Source of the DNA: Tabrizicola sp. | Lineage (GTDB): Bacteria; Pseudomonadota; Alphaproteobacteria; Rhodobacterales; Rhodobacteraceae | Reading direction: 5' to 3' | NCBI RefSeq assembly: GCF_016793705.1 | Contig: NZ_JAEULO010000009.1 | Coordinates: 1 to 44,612, forward strand | Length of the DNA stretch: 44,612 nt | Shown: piece after piece, positions 43,757 to 44,612 of the stretch | Position numbering within the stretch: the first letter of the stretch is position 1 | Layout of the letters: the number at the start of each line of letters is the position of its first letter | Program-made: the position numbers and the translations under genes | The notes under the pieces: generated by a model | Told to the model about the DNA's origin: nothing | The model's database searches: none | The model's input: only the letters and a program-made list of their open reading frames with translations

Positions 43757-44284
43757 TCACATGCCGAGTGCGGTCTTGACCTGCGCGATGGTGTCGGCAA
43801 CCAGCGCCGGGTTGGCCTTGGCGGCATCCACGGCGGTCTTCAGCGTGGCCTTGGTCGCGTCGTCGAGCGTCGAGCCGTCGATCAGCGCCACGACGGCGTC
43901 GGCGTTGAAGTTCGCCGGATCAAGCGCGGCAGCGGCATCGGTCGCAGCGGCGGCAGCGTCGGTGGCAGCTTCGGTGGTGGCGGCAGCTGCGTCGGTTGCA
44001 GCTTCGGTTGCCTCCGTCGCGGCTTCGGTCGCAGCCTCGGTGGTGGCCGCGGCAGCATCGGTCGCGGCTTCGGTCGTCGCAGCGGCAGCGGCGGCGGCCT
44101 CGTCAGCCGCCTTCTGGGCAGCAGCAGCGTCTTCAGCGGCCTTCGCGGCGGCAGCCTCTTCGGCAGCCTTGGCGGCGGCGGCCTGCTCGGCAGCAGCCTC
44201 CTGGTTCGGCTTGTAGCTGAACTGGTACCAGCCGCCCGCAGCCAGAAGGACGACGATGGCGCCGATGATAACGGTTCTGTTCAT
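43757..44284 (-). CDS. alanine-rich repeat protein with N-terminal membrane anchor
   Basis: The 175-residue product has one N-terminal membrane helix ([14 protein letters not shown], residues 6-19). A low-complexity region follows (about 28-125), made only of A, T, E, D, K and Q. It is built from repeats of the type [11 protein letters not shown], preceded by [14 protein letters not shown]-like coiled coil. A distinct C-terminal domain of about 50 residues ([20 protein letters not shown] to KTALGM) closes it. It probably spans from the inner membrane into the periplasm. I chose the ATG ending at 44284 (GGGAG upstream); an open frame back to 44395 is unlikely. Function unknown; a spacer or TolA-like stalk is conceivable but unproven. 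Confidence 0.8.
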   Translation of the reverse strand: MNRTVIIGAIVVLLAAGGWYQFSYKPNQEAAAEQAAAAKAAEEAAAAKAAEDAAAAQKAADEAAAAAAATTEAATDAAAATTEAATEAATEATEAATDAAAATTEAATDAAAAATDAAAALDPANFNADAVVALIDGSTLDDATKATLKTAVDAAKANPALVADTIAQVKTALGM

Positions 44285-44492
44285 GTCATATACTCCCATG
44301 ACCGGAGCTAGCGCCCGGATGCGGGTCATATGGCAGCTTGGCCGGGAAATGAAAAGGGTGCTGCGATGCAGCACGACGAAAAACGCCGGAAACATGCGGA
44401 ATTCTGGACCTCAGGCGGCGCAGCCGGGTTGCAGAGCAGCACGCCCGCGTCTAGATTGCCGCCGCACATTGAACCATCAAAGGACGACTACC
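44285..44492. other. divergent intergenic region, alanine-rich gene and infC
   Basis: This 208-bp region carries the promoters of the two divergent genes. No clear -35/-10 pair, terminator, tRNA or small open frame is visible apart from the infC ribosome site AAAGGA at 44479-44484. Confidence 0.4.
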
Positions 44493-44612
44493 ATAGCCCG
44501 CAGACCGCACAATGCCCCGCCGCAACGCGAAACCGGTCCCCGCATCAACGACCGCATCCGCGCTCCGGAAATCCGCCTGATCGGTGCGGATGGCGAGAAT
44601 GTCGGGGTCGTG
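44493..44612 (+). CDS. infC: translation initiation factor IF-3, 5' part, probable ATA start
   Basis: IF-3 binds the 30S subunit, prevents premature 50S joining and rejects wrong start codons. The first 40 codons are present and run off the window edge. The reading [20 protein letters not shown] followed by [19 protein letters not shown] is clearly the IF-3 N-terminal domain. There is no ATG, GTG or CTG in frame near the start. ATA at 44493 is eight bases after AAAGGA (44479-44484), the expected spacing; a TTG at 44469 lacks a ribosome site. infC using a non-canonical codon (AUU in E. coli) is a known autoregulatory device, and AUA would serve the same end. Confidence 0.88.
   Translation, partial: MARRPHNAPPQRETGPRINDRIRAPEIRLIGADGENVGVV

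Noticed and set aside
43930-44100. Repetitive DNA resembling a CRISPR or tandem-repeat array
   Set aside because: The periodicity follows alanine-rich codons of a real protein; repeat units are irregular with no spacers.

Overview
The window is a GC-rich (roughly 65% by eye), tightly packed stretch of an alphaproteobacterial chromosome, most likely from the Rhodobacteraceae/Paracoccaceae. Pointers are the cell-cycle regulator CtrA with a SciP (DUF1153) gene directly upstream, the DUF2849-cysI-cysH-DUF934 sulfate assimilation cluster with a divergent Lrp/AsnC regulator, the lpxA-lpxI-lpxB branch of lipid A synthesis, and an alphaproteobacterial-type SOS box (GTTC-N7-GTTC). I found no rRNA, tRNA, CRISPR array, transposase or prophage gene. 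No gene-free stretch exceeds about 225 bp.

Layout. (1) 1-3288: the 3' end of gyrA, a small unknown protein, trmFO and gluQ, overlapping or closely spaced. (2) 3324-4245: hisI, a divergent IscU-like scaffold gene, then on the minus strand a tiny self-contained unit: SOS box, 40-residue membrane protein, terminator. (3) 4555-9889, minus strand: recG and ligA (coupled), ctrA, sciP. (4) 10016-11651, plus strand: mnmA and an exported DUF2059 protein. (5) 11611-23551, minus strand: the envelope operon, transcribed pyrH-frr-uppS-cdsA-dxr-rseP-bamA-skp-fabZ-lpxA-lpxI-lpxB. It links nucleotide supply, ribosome recycling, isoprenoid and phospholipid precursors, outer-membrane protein assembly and lipid A. 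miaA is divergent from pyrH. (6) 24675-32027, plus strand: an AraC-type regulator followed by a four-gene peptide-type ABC importer (Tat-exported binding protein, two unusually long permeases, fused double ATPase). (7) 32089-36714: a lytic transglycosylase, divergent ssb, a DUF59 (SufT-like) gene, a two-gene SatD-like/DUF3307 cassette, an A-type Fe-S carrier and tpiA. (8) 36775-38864: a DMT-family exporter coupled to a cytochrome P450. (9) 38908-43571: the sulfate assimilation cluster ending with ferredoxin-NADP reductase. (10) 43641-44612: terminators, an alanine-rich membrane-anchored protein, and the 5' end of infC, which appears to start with ATA.

Most genes are conserved housekeeping genes. 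Two places look most likely to hold undescribed biology. The first is the SOS-box-controlled 40-residue membrane peptide at 4328-4529, laid out like an SOS division inhibitor. The second is the 33912-35481 cassette: a class III cyclase-like protein with a C-terminal helix-turn-helix, coupled to a multi-pass DUF3307 membrane protein, preceded by a dense array of GCAA/TTGC half-sites and apparently inserted between two Fe-S assembly genes. All functional calls come from reading the sequence and recalling protein families; no database search was run.
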